64,000 bases of DNA from Streptomyces tsukubensis. Lineage in GTDB: Bacteria > Actinomycetota > Actinomycetes > Streptomycetales > Streptomycetaceae. The notes below the pieces were generated by a model. That model worked only from the letters and a program-made list of their open reading frames with translations, did no database searches and was not told the origin of the DNA. Position numbers and translations under genes: made by a program. Positions within the stretch are counted from its first letter, which is position 1. Every line of letters starts with the position of its first letter. This document shows positions 40,770 through 49,180 of the stretch, piece by piece. Where the stretch lies: the NCBI RefSeq assembly GCF_009296025.1, contig NZ_CP045178.1, positions 868,001 to 932,000 on the forward strand, in the 5' to 3' direction.

Positions 40770-40799
40770 ACTAAAGCAGGGACACGACGGAGTGGTCAA
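40770..40799 (-). promoter_or_regulatory. Promoter of the leader peptide
   Basis: TTGACC (40794-40799) and TTTAGT (40770-40775) are spaced 18 bp on the minus strand, a good housekeeping-type promoter. The expected start point is at or within two bases of the leader ATG. Confidence 0.65.
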
Positions 40800-40985
40800 G
40801 GAACCGCTTGTCGGATCTCGTATCGCGAAACATCTTTACCGCTACCGTCACGCACCACTGTCCCGCATCACCGGCCAGTCCCGGGCATCCGGGCGGGCGG
40901 CCTCCGCCCCCGGAATACACCGAGGCGGAGGCGGAGGCGGATCAGGACAGGGAGGAGACAGACCAGCGAGGGGAGGGAGGGCCGA

Positions 40986-42020
40986 TCAACGCAGGTCGAA
41001 GACGACCCGCGCCGACACCTTCCCCTCCTGCACCTCGCGGAAGGCGAGGTTGATGTCCTCCAGCCGCCGCGTCTCCCTGACCACACGGGTCCTGCCGAGT
41101 CTGTGCAGCCGGAACACCTCAGCGAGATCCCGCCGGTTGGCGGCGACGGAGCCCCGGACGGTGTGGGGAATGTGGTTGCCGGCCAGTACCGTCCCCCGCG
41201 CGGGCAACACGGGCAACTCGTGCGGGCTGCCCACAGGGGCGGCCACGCGAATCAGGGTGCCGCCCGCGCACAGCACGGCGTGGGCGACGGCGGACGCCTC
41301 GTCACTCAAGGCGAGCGACAGAGCCGCGTGGGCGCCGCCGAGCCGCAGGGCCTCGCCCACGACGTCCTGGGTCCTGGCGTCGATGACGTGGTCGGCGCCG
41401 AGTTCACGTGCGAGGGCCAGTTTCTCGTCCGACACGTCCACGGCGATGGTCTCTGCCCCCAGGATCCGCGCGTACTGGAGAGCCAGATGTCCGAGCCCAC
41501 CGACACCCGAGATGAGCACGCGCCGGCCACGGCGCGCGCCGGACATCCTGACGGCTCTGTACGAGGTGAGTCCCGCGCAGATCAGCGGCGCCGCGTCCAG
41601 CGGGTCGACGCCTGCGGCCACGGGCACGACACAGGAGGCGTGGGCGCAGGCGTACTCGGCGTGGGTGCCGTCCATCGAGTAGCCGCCGCCTCTCCGCCCC
41701 GGGCAGCGCGCTTGCCCGCCGTCGGCGCAGTGGTCGCACTCCCCGCAGGCCTCGCCCAGCCAGGGGATGGCGACACGGTCACCCACGGAGGGACTGTCGA
41801 CCTCCTCCCCCGCCGCCTCCACGATGCCGACACCCTCATGTCCGGGGACGAAGGGCGGTTCCGGCCTGACCAGCCAGTCACCGCGGGCGGCGTGGATGTC
41901 GGTGCGGCACAGCCCGGAGGTCTCCATGCGGACGAGAACCTCTCGCGGCCCCGGGGTGGGCACGGGCCGGTCCTCGACCACCATCGGTTCACCGAAGTCC
42001 CGTACGACCGCGGCCTTCAT
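40986..42020 (-). CDS. Zinc-dependent alcohol dehydrogenase
   Basis: A 344-residue class I-like enzyme starting at the ATG at 42020 (MKAAVVRDFGEPM). The catalytic zinc ligands are in SGLCRTDIH and GHEGVGIVEAAGE, and the structural zinc site is CGECDHCADGGQARC. The NAD loop is LISGVGGLGHLALQYA. It oxidises primary alcohols or reduces aldehydes, with substrate not defined. The longer upstream frame lacks support. It is separated by 223 bp from the leader peptide promoter and is an independent unit. Confidence 0.9.
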   Translation of the reverse strand: MKAAVVRDFGEPMVVEDRPVPTPGPREVLVRMETSGLCRTDIHAARGDWLVRPEPPFVPGHEGVGIVEAAGEEVDSPSVGDRVAIPWLGEACGECDHCADGGQARCPGRRGGGYSMDGTHAEYACAHASCVVPVAAGVDPLDAAPLICAGLTSYRAVRMSGARRGRRVLISGVGGLGHLALQYARILGAETIAVDVSDEKLALARELGADHVIDARTQDVVGEALRLGGAHAALSLALSDEASAVAHAVLCAGGTLIRVAAPVGSPHELPVLPARGTVLAGNHIPHTVRGSVAANRRDLAEVFRLHRLGRTRVVRETRRLEDINLAFREVQEGKVSARVVFDLR

Positions 42021-42396
42021 CGTCGATTCCGGGGGCCCGGCCTGTGCTTGGTCCGTACCGTGCGCGTGCAGTACGCGGGGCACGACCCGCATGACGTCCA
42101 CGGCGTGCAGGGGGCGCATGGCCAGGCCGCCTACGGGGCCGTGCGACGGGGCGGGCTGACGGGGCCTGGTCCGGTGTCGGTTCGCGTCGTCATGTGGATC
42201 ACCCTAGGTCCGTCGCCGCCGGTCAGCAGCGCGACGGAGACTCGCCCACCCGGCCACAGGGCCTGTCACCCGTCCGGTCCCCCAACGATGGCCCGCCGAT
42301 CGGCCGCGGGGAGAGGCTGGCCGACGGAGCCGTGAGCAGTGTGCCGGACACGGCCGCACGGCCGCACGCCATGAAGCGAAGCCGAAGGAGCGAGAC
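42021..42396. promoter_or_regulatory. Divergent region of alcohol dehydrogenase and rpmE2
   Basis: These 376 bp contain no supported ORF. I looked for the AT-rich Zur operator expected before a zinc-free L31 gene and did not find a convincing copy. Confidence 0.35.
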
Positions 42397-42660
42397 ATGC
42401 AGAAGGACAAGCAGCCCGCCTACCAGCAGGTGGTCTTCCGTGACCGTTCCGCGGGCTACGCCTTTCTGACCCGGTCCACGGCGACCAGCGACCACACGAT
42501 CGACTGGGACGACGGCGGGACGTACCCGGTGATCGACGTGGAGATCTCCAGCGAGAGCCACCCCTTCTACACGGGCAAGGCACGCGTGGTGGACTCGGAG
42601 GGCCAGGTGGCCAAGTTCGAGCGGCGCTACGGCGACGGGGACAAGGGCCCCGAGGCTTAG
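42397..42660 (+). CDS. rpmE2: Type B (zinc-free) 50S ribosomal protein L31
   Basis: An 87-residue L31 of the C-minus type. It opens with the family block [20 protein letters not shown], then [40 protein letters not shown] and a short acidic tail. It contains no cysteine, so it cannot bind the structural zinc of the type A protein. Under zinc limitation such copies replace L31A and free zinc. GAAGGAG precedes the ATG. It stands alone, whereas in many Streptomyces the C-minus genes are clustered. Confidence 0.94.
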   Translation: MQKDKQPAYQQVVFRDRSAGYAFLTRSTATSDHTIDWDDGGTYPVIDVEISSESHPFYTGKARVVDSEGQVAKFERRYGDGDKGPEA

Positions 42661-42774
42661 GGGTCCTTGCAATATGGGCGCCCGAGTCGGCGCCGCAGCG
42701 GCGACAGAGCGGGCGGGACCCCGGCGCGGGAGGGCGCCCGTGTGGTGGTCCCGCACCCCGCCACCGGACTCGGA

Positions 42775-43248
42775 TCAGTCCAGCTCTTCGTCGTTGTCCT
42801 CCACGAGGTGGACCGCGGCCTCCTCGGACGAGGCGCCCGCGCCGTCGATGCCGACGTCGGAGGCGACCATGTCCTTCTCGGCGTCCTCGCGGGCACCCTC
42901 GTCGGGTGCCACGAGCCGCCCAGAGCGGTCGTCGCCGACCTCGTCGTCCAACGGTTCCCCGTCGGTGCCCAGGGTGTCGCCGAGCCCGTCGCCCCGTACG
43001 GGGGCCACGTCGGGCACCTCCTCGGCGAGGCGTTCGTCGAGGGTCTCGCCCTCTTCCTGCTCCAGCTCCGTCGTGCCCTCGTGGTCCACGCCCAGTGGGC
43101 GCTCCGGAGGCGAGTAGCCCTCGTCGAGCGGGTCATCGACGCCGTCGTTGAGCAGGGTGTCCTCGTTGTCGAGGAGACCCTCGTCGTCCTGGACCTCCGA
43201 GCCGTCCGGCTGGTAGACGTCGTCACCCCGCGCGTCGTCGCTGTCCAC
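42775..43248 (-). CDS. DUF5709 family acidic protein
   Basis: A 157-residue, highly acidic protein (MDSDDARGDDVYQPDGSEVQ, DNEDTLLNDGVDDPLDEGYS and PPERPLGVDHEGTT, hallmarks of DUF5709). The middle holds ETLDERLAEEVPDV, and the end VHLVEDNDEELD. The function is unknown and it is probably soluble. It converges on rpmE2 with 114 bp between. Confidence 0.88.
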   Translation of the reverse strand: MDSDDARGDDVYQPDGSEVQDDEGLLDNEDTLLNDGVDDPLDEGYSPPERPLGVDHEGTTELEQEEGETLDERLAEEVPDVAPVRGDGLGDTLGTDGEPLDDEVGDDRSGRLVAPDEGAREDAEKDMVASDVGIDGAGASSEEAAVHLVEDNDEELD

Positions 43249-43509
43249 GAGTAGTACCTCCAGCTGATCGGTTCATGCCGTGCTGCGCTGCGTACGACGG
43301 TCCGGCGACCAGCCTCACCCGGCGACGCCGGGCGGGCCAGCACGCCGGGCCGTACGGGTGACAGCGCCGTGACGGCTGGTGCTGCGGAGCCAGTACCCGC
43401 GACTGCCGAGGTCACGCGTCCTGACCGGACTGCCGCGCGGGCGTCGGCACGGGCGGCACGGGGCGGCACGGGGCAGCACCGGCGGCACCGGGGTGCGCGC
43501 AGGCACCGA

Positions 43510-43642
43510 GATCGGGATCACACTCGCGGGGGAAACAAGCACGCGCTGGTTGAGCGTTCATCCATATGTGGGCCGAGGTAGCTCCTCGCGCCCGCGACCA
43601 AGACCGCCCCTGCCGGATCCCCCCGTTCGGCAGGGGCTTTCC
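43510..43642 (+). ncRNA. Candidate small RNA, 6C-like, ending in an intrinsic terminator
   Basis: A block of unusual non-coding sequence (ACACTCGCGGGGGAAACAAG, then CACGCGCTGGTTGAGCGTTC) forms a local hairpin, AACAAGC with GCTGGTT. About 65 nt later a 10-bp perfect stem GCCCCTGCCG/CGGCAGGGGC encloses a 12-nt loop containing CCCCCC and is followed by TTT. A C6 loop in a terminator-like stem recalls the actinobacterial 6C RNA, which has two such loops; I see only one. Boundaries are approximate. Confidence 0.5.
43606..43640 (+). terminator. 10-bp stem terminator with C6 loop
   Basis: Stem 43606-43615 with 43628-43637, followed by TTT. It could also end the minus-strand gene at 43678, although the minus side lacks T residues. 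Confidence 0.85.
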
Positions 43643-43677
43643 TCTGCTCCCGGCCCCGCGGGCAGAGGACACCCCTG

Positions 43678-43899
43678 TCACTTCCCCTTGTCCTTGCCCT
43701 TCTCCTCCTCGCCATCGAGGACATCGGGGTCCTCGCCCTCCGCGGACTCCTGGGCCTCCACATTGGGGCTGGTCGCGTCCCCCGCCTCACCGTGGCCGTG
43801 CACTCCGTCGGGGCGTCCGTAGGGCCGGGTCTCGGCCTCCTCGAACTCGGCGAGCACCTCTTCCGCCGCGTTCCTGTGGCCGTCCTTGTCCGCGCTCAT
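43678..43899 (-). CDS. Small acidic hypothetical protein
   Basis: A 73-residue protein from the ATG at 43899 with AGGAAGAGG upstream; an in-frame ATG at 43920 is possible. It begins MSADKDGHRNAAEEVLAEF and ends in Glu/Lys repeats (EEEKGKDKGK). It looks disordered and highly charged, a common type in Streptomyces, with no family recognised. Confidence 0.65.
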   Translation of the reverse strand: MSADKDGHRNAAEEVLAEFEEAETRPYGRPDGVHGHGEAGDATSPNVEAQESAEGEDPDVLDGEEEKGKDKGK

Positions 43900-44086
43900 G
43901 GCAACCTCTTCCTGCCGCATCGTCCGTACCGGGTACGCGGCCCGCACCCGTCCCCGGTGCGCCTTCCTCCGGAAGCGGCATTTCAACACCCGGACGAACG
44001 GATTCCTCCGACCGGGGCACCCCACGGGGGCCGTCCGGCGCCGCGCGGGACGGTGTCGGCGCGGAGCGCGCGGCGCGGAGCGGGGT

Positions 44087-44284
44087 TCACTCCCCCGACG
44101 TGCTGCTACGTGACTGACTCAGCCCCCTGAGCGCCGCGGCCAGCTCGATGTTGCTCTGTGCGAGTGCGACGGTGGCGGCGATCTGGACGAAGGCGATCTC
44201 GCCGGGGTCCAGCTGGGCGTGTTCCAGCGCCTCGTCCCGCAGCAGGATGGCCGTGTTGGTGAGGTCCTGTGCGCTCTTCATCAT
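44087..44284 (-). CDS. Small helical hypothetical protein
   Basis: A 65-residue protein starting at the ATG at 44284 after AGGGGGA (a second ATG follows directly). It is mostly helical (DLTNTAILLRDEALEHAQLD, EIAFVQIAATVALAQSNIEL, AAALRGLSQS). No family is recognised. It lies 117 bp downstream of the DUF397/XRE cluster in the same direction and may belong to that module. Confidence 0.6.
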   Translation of the reverse strand: MMKSAQDLTNTAILLRDEALEHAQLDPGEIAFVQIAATVALAQSNIELAAALRGLSQSRSSTSGE

Positions 44285-44401
44285 CGGTCCCCCTGACCTT
44301 CGACGATGCGGCCGTTCCACGTCATGGACGTCACGGCCCCTCCACACTGGGTCTACCCAGCAGGCCACCTCATCGTGCGGGCCACGTAAGACCTGCGCGC
44401 G

Positions 44402-44605
44402 CTACCGCGCGCCCGTGAACTCCAGGAAGCCGGCCCAGGCCGCAGCCCCAAACACGAGCTGCGGACCCGGCCTGTCCTTCGAATCCCGGACATGCACCGC
44501 CTGCGCGGCCACGGCGACCTCGACGCAGTTGCCTCCGTCCGACCCACTGTGGCTGCTCTTGAACCAGGCCGACCCAGCGGACCGGTCATTGCAATCGATG
44601 GCCAT
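44402..44605 (-). CDS. DUF397 protein, copy 1
   Basis: A 67-residue DUF397 protein with the diagnostic WFKSSHSGSDGGNCVEVA, followed by VHVRDSKDRPGPQL and a terminal AWAGFLEF segment. It is 84% or so alike to the copy upstream by eye, so the pair arose by tandem duplication. DUF397 proteins are partners of XRE/DUF5753 regulators (WhiJ-type systems) in Streptomyces. Confidence 0.93.
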   Translation of the reverse strand: MAIDCNDRSAGSAWFKSSHSGSDGGNCVEVAVAAQAVHVRDSKDRPGPQLVFGAAAWAGFLEFTGAR

Positions 44606-44680
44606 CGCTCCCCCCACCAGTTGCATGACGAGATGTACGGGCTCCGTGACATCAGGGGCTGCTACCGCCGGCTCGCCGGA

Positions 44681-44884
44681 CTAGCGCGCGGCCGTGAACT
44701 CCAAGAAGCCCGCCCAGGTAACAGCCTCAAACACGAGCTGCGGACCCGGCCTGTCCTTCGAATCCCGGACGTGCACGGCCTGCGCGGCCACGGCGACCTC
44801 GACGCAGTTGCCTCCCCCCGACCCGCTGTAAGTGCTCTTGAACCACTTCAGTCCAGCGGACCGGTCATAGCAATCGATGGTCAT
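44681..44884 (-). CDS. DUF397 protein, copy 2
   Basis: A 67-residue paralogue of the neighbouring gene: WFKSTYSGSGGGNCVEVA, then VHVRDSKDRPGPQLVF, ending WAGFLEFTAAR. Its start overlaps the stop of the XRE gene by 4 nt (ATGA), so it is translated with the regulator. It probably antagonises or tunes the XRE protein. Confidence 0.94.
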   Translation of the reverse strand: MTIDCYDRSAGLKWFKSTYSGSGGGNCVEVAVAAQAVHVRDSKDRPGPQLVFEAVTWAGFLEFTAAR

Positions 44885-45732
44885 TGCTCCCCTGCCAGTT
44901 GCTCGATCAGTCGGGCGGACTCCGCGACGTTAAGTGCCCGCGAACGCAGCTTGCCACACCGTAGGCCGAACGCGCTGACCACAGCAGGGTCAGTGATCAC
45001 GACTCCCACCTCTTGCGACTCGATGTATCCGACGTGCTGGTGCTCCATGGTTTCCAGAAACACCATCGGGCCGTCTAGCCCCGGGTGCACCTCTCCCGCA
45101 ATGGGCATGACCTGCACTTCGACGTTGCGCAGGTCTCCGACCTCCAGAATCCTCCTGAATGCGGCTCGCATGACGTCAGCGCCGCCGATGGCGTTCCGCA
45201 GTGCGGCCTCGCCGATGACGAAACACAGCGCTGTACTTGGCTCCCGAGTCAGCAGCCGCTGGCGGTCCAGACGGGCTTCGACATGCCGCTCGATAATCTC
45301 GTCGCTTCGCGGCGGGCAATGCCCGGAGATCAACGCCCGCGCGTACCCCTCCGTCTGCAACAACCCCGGGATCAGCAGAGGATCGTACGAGAAATGACTC
45401 ACCGCCTCCGCCTCGATCACCGCGAAGTCCTGGAAGAACAGTGGGAGTCGCGCCAGGTCCACGTCCTCCTGGAGCACCCGCAGCGCACCTCCCGCGTTCA
45501 ATACCCGTTCCGTCGCCTCCGTGAACGCAATCTTTGCTGGGCGCCGCCCCTGCTCGATGGAGGCCACCTGCTCGACCGAGTAGCCGATAGCATCGGCCAG
45601 CTCCGTCTGCTTCAGCCCCGTCAACTCACGGAAGTGCTTGACCAGCTTCCCGTACCCCATCCAGATCCGGGGGCGATCCTCAGCGCCTTTACCCCCGCCG
45701 GTCTTGCGCCTGACCGCGTCCCTGTCACCCAT
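44881..45732 (-). CDS. XRE-family regulator with DUF5753 domain
   Basis: A 283-residue WhiJ-like regulator from the ATG at 45732, with GAGGAG seven bases upstream. The XRE helix-turn-helix reads FRELTGLKQTELADAIGYS then VEQVASIEQGRRPA. The C-terminal DUF5753 starts with VIEAEAVSHFSYDPLLIPGL and continues QTEGYARALISG, RLDRQRLL and PGLDGPMVFLE. It heads an operon with two DUF397 genes and is divergent from an ATPase gene. Such modules influence development and antibiotic production; its target is unknown. Confidence 0.94.
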   Translation of the reverse strand: MGDRDAVRRKTGGGKGAEDRPRIWMGYGKLVKHFRELTGLKQTELADAIGYSVEQVASIEQGRRPAKIAFTEATERVLNAGGALRVLQEDVDLARLPLFFQDFAVIEAEAVSHFSYDPLLIPGLLQTEGYARALISGHCPPRSDEIIERHVEARLDRQRLLTREPSTALCFVIGEAALRNAIGGADVMRAAFRRILEVGDLRNVEVQVMPIAGEVHPGLDGPMVFLETMEHQHVGYIESQEVGVVITDPAVVSAFGLRCGKLRSRALNVAESARLIEQLAGEQ

Positions 45733-45824
45733 GCGCATGCTCCTCGAACTCGAAGGGAACCGGCCCAACTCCCGCGCCGCCCGGCTGTCACGGCCAGTCA
45801 CCCGTACAGAGATCGCCCCGGCTC

Positions 45825-45843
45825 GTACTCCCCCAAGGAGTAC
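45825..45843. promoter_or_regulatory. Inverted repeat in the XRE/ATPase divergent promoter
   Basis: GTACTCC and GGAGTAC form a perfect 7-bp dyad with a 5-nt spacer, centred between the two starts. It is a candidate operator for the XRE regulator. Confidence 0.6.
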
Positions 45844-45890
45844 TCCTGCGAGTCTTGCGCACACCAAATGCGTGACGGGACGGTTACCGC

Positions 45891-46415
45891 ATGAATTCAC
45901 CCCCCGGTCCCCCACAGACGCAGACGCAGGGCGAGCGCGGCCACCCGCTGCGCACCTTCACGCAGCAGCTCAGCTCCACCAGGCGAGGGGCACGACTCGC
46001 TCGGCTGCTCGCGGTGAACCAATTCGACGCCTGGGGATGGCCGCACCGGTCGGAGACCTCGCACAACGCGGCTCTGCTCGTTGCCGAGTTGGCCTCGAAC
46101 GCCGTACTGCACGCGGATCTTCGGGGGCGGGACTTCCGACTGCACCTCGCCCTGGACGAGGCCGTCGACCCGGCCCGGCTGCCGTCCGTGCTCCGCATCG
46201 AGGTGACCGACGCACGCGGGGAGCGCCTGCCGCGGACGCGCGACCAGATCCAGGCCGCGTCCGTCCCCGGCACGACGTGCGGTGCGGAGTGCCAAGCGGA
46301 GGGCGGGCGCGGGCTGCTGCTCGTCCAGGCGCTCTCCACCCGGTGGGGCGTGCGGCCGTACCCGCCCTCCGGCAAGACCGTCTGGTGCGAACTGAACGTC
46401 CCCCCTCACCTGTGA
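45891..46415 (+). CDS. RsbW-like ATP-binding protein of the WhiJ-type module
   Basis: A 174-residue GHKL ATPase. It has the N-box LLVAELASNAVLHADLRG, the G1-like IEVTDARG, and the glycine-rich lid GGRGLLLVQALSTRWG. It lacks a phospho-acceptor histidine, so it is an anti-sigma-like switch kinase. Divergence from XRE plus DUF397 genes is the standard layout of these Streptomyces modules. The ATG has only a weak upstream site. Confidence 0.88.
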   Translation: MNSPPGPPQTQTQGERGHPLRTFTQQLSSTRRGARLARLLAVNQFDAWGWPHRSETSHNAALLVAELASNAVLHADLRGRDFRLHLALDEAVDPARLPSVLRIEVTDARGERLPRTRDQIQAASVPGTTCGAECQAEGGRGLLLVQALSTRWGVRPYPPSGKTVWCELNVPPHL

Positions 46416-46533
46416 AGAACGGATTGAGGGGCCCTTGACCATGCGAGACGCGTGGAGGCGGCCCCGACGTGTGGGAGCCTGCTGCGTGACGGTCGCGCGC
46501 AGCACGGCCACCCCCGCCCCACCGTCCGCCCGC

Positions 46534-47760
46534 CTACCGAATCGGCACCCCCGCGAGCGTCCTGGCGATCACCAGCCGCTGGATCTCGCTCGTCCCCTCG
46601 AAGATCGTGTAGATGGCAGCGTCCCTGTGCATCCGCTCCACCGGGTATTCGCGGGTGTAACCGTTGCCGCCGAGGATCTGCATCGCCTGGGCCGTGACCT
46701 TCTTCGCCGTCTCGCCCGCGAAGAGCTTCGACATCGAACCCTCCGCCGACTCGAAGGGCTTGCGGGCCGACGCCATCCAGGAGGCGCGCCACACCAGGAG
46801 CCGCGCCGCGTCGATCTGGGTGCGCATGTCCGCGAGCTGGAAGGCGACGCCCTGGTTGTCGATGATGGGCCTGCCGAACTGCTCCCGCGTCTTCGCGTAG
46901 TCGAGGGCGACCTCGTAGGCCGCGCGTGCGATACCGACGGCCTGGGCGCCGACGGCCGGGCGGGAGGCCTCGAAGGTGGCCATGGCCGCGTTCTTGAGCC
47001 GGCCGCCGCCGGTCCTCGCGCGCTCCCTGGCCCGTGCCAGGCGCTCTTCGAGCTTCTCCTTTCCGCCGAGGAGGCAGTGGCCGGGGACACGGACGTCCTC
47101 AAGGACCACCTCGGCGGTGTGCGAGGCGCGGATTCCGTGCTTCTTGAACTTCTGTCCCTGCGAGAGCCCGGCGGTGCCGGGCGGGACGATGAAGGACGCC
47201 TGACCCTTGGAGCCCAGCTCGGGGTCGACCACGGCGACCACGACGTGGACGTGGGCGATGCCACCGTTGGTGGCCCAGGTCTTGGTGCCGTTGAGCACCC
47301 ACTCGTCCTTCGCCTCGTCGTAGACGGCACGCGTGCGCATCGCGGACACGTCAGAACCGGCGTCGGGCTCCGAGGAGCAGAAGGCGGCGACCTTCACATC
47401 GCTGGGGTCGCCGTACATCTGGGGGACCCACGTACCGATCTGCTCCTCGGTGCCGTTGGCGAGGACGCCGACGGCGGCGAGGCCGGTACCCACGATCGAG
47501 AGGGCGATCCCCGCGTCACCCCAGAAGAGTTCCTCCATCGTCATGGGGATGCCGAGCCCGCTGGGGTCGAAGAACTGCTGGGCGTAGAAGTCGAGCGAGT
47601 AGATGCCGAGCTTGGCCGCCTCCTGGATCACCGGCCACGGCGTCTCCTCGCGCTCGTCCCACTCCGCCGCCGCGGGGCGGATGACATCGGCGGCGAACCC
47701 ATGGAGCCATCCCTGGATCTCCCGCTGTTCCTCGCTCAGCTCCATCGTGAACTCCGCCAT
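46534..47760 (-). CDS. Acyl-CoA dehydrogenase
   Basis: A 408-residue flavoenzyme. Family signatures are [19 protein letters not shown] (FAD/substrate loop), [27 protein letters not shown], and the C-terminal [20 protein letters not shown] and [17 protein letters not shown], which contains the usual catalytic glutamate. It introduces the alpha-beta double bond in acyl-CoA beta-oxidation. It is divergent from a TetR regulator, with a strong operator between, and is probably repressed by it until acyl-CoA is present. Confidence 0.94.
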   Translation of the reverse strand: MAEFTMELSEEQREIQGWLHGFAADVIRPAAAEWDEREETPWPVIQEAAKLGIYSLDFYAQQFFDPSGLGIPMTMEELFWGDAGIALSIVGTGLAAVGVLANGTEEQIGTWVPQMYGDPSDVKVAAFCSSEPDAGSDVSAMRTRAVYDEAKDEWVLNGTKTWATNGGIAHVHVVVAVVDPELGSKGQASFIVPPGTAGLSQGQKFKKHGIRASHTAEVVLEDVRVPGHCLLGGKEKLEERLARARERARTGGGRLKNAAMATFEASRPAVGAQAVGIARAAYEVALDYAKTREQFGRPIIDNQGVAFQLADMRTQIDAARLLVWRASWMASARKPFESAEGSMSKLFAGETAKKVTAQAMQILGGNGYTREYPVERMHRDAAIYTIFEGTSEIQRLVIARTLAGVPIR

Positions 47761-47782
47761 GACGTCACGCCTCCCACACCTT

Positions 47783-47820
47783 GTTACTTACGGTAACGCG
47801 AGTCTGTTACCGGTCGGTAG
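47783..47820. promoter_or_regulatory. Compound palindromic operator between acyl-CoA dehydrogenase and TetR
   Basis: Three overlapping dyads occur: GTTAC-N5-GTAAC, CGGTAAC-N8-GTTACCG (7-bp arms, perfect) and TACCG-N2-CGGTA. All are built from the same GTTACCG/CGGTAAC half-site. This spacing pattern suits two TetR dimers. It overlaps the dehydrogenase promoter region. Confidence 0.75.
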
Positions 47821-47916
47821 CGCCTGTCAACCGGCGTCCGCCCGTTCGAACAGCGCTTTCGCCAGGGTGTTACGTTGCCGAGGCGCCATCGAATCGCACG
47901 GGCGGGGAGACACCAC

Positions 47917-48588
47917 ATGGACACCAAACAGCCGACCGAGCAGCAGCGGTCCGCAGCGGAGCGACGGCGGGAGCTCCTTGAGGCCGCCGACCGGGTGGTG
48001 CTCAGGGACGGGCCCGGCGCCTCGATGAACGCGATCGCCTCTGAGGCGGGCATCACCAAGCCCATCCTCTACCGGCACTTCGGCGACAAGGGCGGCCTCT
48101 ACCGCGCGCTGGCCAAGCGGCACACCGATGCCCTGCTCTCCGCGTTGCGGGCCGCGCTCGACGCCCCCGCCGAGGACCGCAGGCAGCGGGTCGAGGCCAC
48201 CCTCGACACCTACCTCGCGGCCATCGAGGCCCGTCCGCAGGTGTACCGCTTCCTGATGCACCCGGCCGAGGGCGTCTCCCCCGCCGAGCCCACCCCCGAC
48301 TCGACGGGCGACCAGGGGTTCGACGTGGGCAGACACTCGGCGCCGCTCCTGCGGCGGCTCGGTGAGGAACTCGCGCAGGTCATAGCGGAACGGGTGGATC
48401 TCGGACCGGGCAGCGAACAGCTCGCCCGGGTCTGGGGACACGGGATCGTCGGCATGATGCACGCGGCGGGCGACTGGTGGCTGGGCGAACGACCCTGCAC
48501 GCGCGAACAGTTGGTACACAGCCTCGCCGACCTGCTGTGGGGACGGCTCGGCGAGTTCCCCGACCGCACCGGAGGCCCCCGGTTCTGA
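47917..48588 (+). CDS. TetR/AcrR-family regulator, probable fatty-acid repressor
   Basis: A 223-residue regulator from the ATG at 47917 with GGGGAGA upstream. The HTH is ASMNAIASEAGITKPILYRH then FGDKGGLYRALAKRH. The C-terminal ligand domain has LMHPAEGVSP and WGHGIVGMMHAAGDWWLGE, the TetR_C pattern found in acyl-CoA-responsive Streptomyces regulators. It is divergent from the acyl-CoA dehydrogenase gene, and a compound palindrome lies between. Confidence 0.93.
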   Translation: MDTKQPTEQQRSAAERRRELLEAADRVVLRDGPGASMNAIASEAGITKPILYRHFGDKGGLYRALAKRHTDALLSALRAALDAPAEDRRQRVEATLDTYLAAIEARPQVYRFLMHPAEGVSPAEPTPDSTGDQGFDVGRHSAPLLRRLGEELAQVIAERVDLGPGSEQLARVWGHGIVGMMHAAGDWWLGERPCTREQLVHSLADLLWGRLGEFPDRTGGPRF

Positions 48589-48625
48589 CCGGGCCGAGGT
48601 GCCGGGACACTCCGGGAAACCTCTC

Positions 48626-49180
48626 TCAGACCGGCGTCGGCCCGCTGTGCCACGGTGCTTTCGCCACCGCGCGCATCAGCCGCGACCGGCGCCGGCCGGA
48701 GAGCCGGTCCGCGTAGACGGTCCCTTCGAGATGGTCGTACTCGTGCTGGAGGCACCGGGCGAAGAACCCGGTGCCCTCGACACGGAGCTGAGCCCCTTCG
48801 CGGCTGAAACCCTCCACCACCGCGTGGTCGAAACGTTCCGTGCTCTCCTCAAGACCCGGCAGCGACAGACAGCCCTCCGGGCCCCGGACCGTGTCGCCGC
48901 CGACATCGACGAGACGCGGGTTGACCAGGTGCCCCAGGTGGCGGCGGTCCTCGTCGTCCGGGCAGTCGTACACGAAGACACGCAGCCCCGTACCGATCTG
49001 GTTGGCGGCGAGGCCGACCCCGCGGGCGGCGTACATCGTGGCGTACATGTCCTCGATCAGACGGTCCAAGGCGACACCGAAGTCGCTCACCTCCTTGGCA
49101 CGTGCGTGCAGCACGGGGTCGCCGAGCAGGGTGAGGGGTCGAACGCGCCCGGAACTGCCCGGGATGGAGCCGTGTCGCAT
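48626..49180 (-). CDS. def: Peptide deformylase
   Basis: A 184-residue deformylase with all three motifs intact: GVGLAANQIG, EGCLSLPG and HEYDHLEG (His-Glu-x-x-His metal site). It removes the formyl group from nascent proteins using Fe2+ or Zn2+. The ATG at 49180 is chosen because the family begins there; an in-frame ATG at 49210 is possible. It converges on the tetR gene. Streptomyces carry several def copies, so this may be a secondary one. Confidence 0.95.
   Translation of the reverse strand: MRHGSIPGSSGRVRPLTLLGDPVLHARAKEVSDFGVALDRLIEDMYATMYAARGVGLAANQIGTGLRVFVYDCPDDEDRRHLGHLVNPRLVDVGGDTVRGPEGCLSLPGLEESTERFDHAVVEGFSREGAQLRVEGTGFFARCLQHEYDHLEGTVYADRLSGRRRSRLMRAVAKAPWHSGPTPV

Larger units (their letters stand above)
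43249..43677. other. Intergenic region harbouring the small RNA candidate
   Basis: The left half (43249-43490) is GC-rich, with a small CCGGC-type hairpin near 43319 and no gene. The right half holds the 6C-like RNA candidate and its terminator. Long ORFs across it are unsupported. Confidence 0.4.

Noticed and set aside
44470..44490. tRNA-like TTCGAATCC words here and near 44757
   Set aside because: They lie inside the two DUF397 genes, encoding the conserved RDSKD segment. No cloverleaf or acceptor stem is present.
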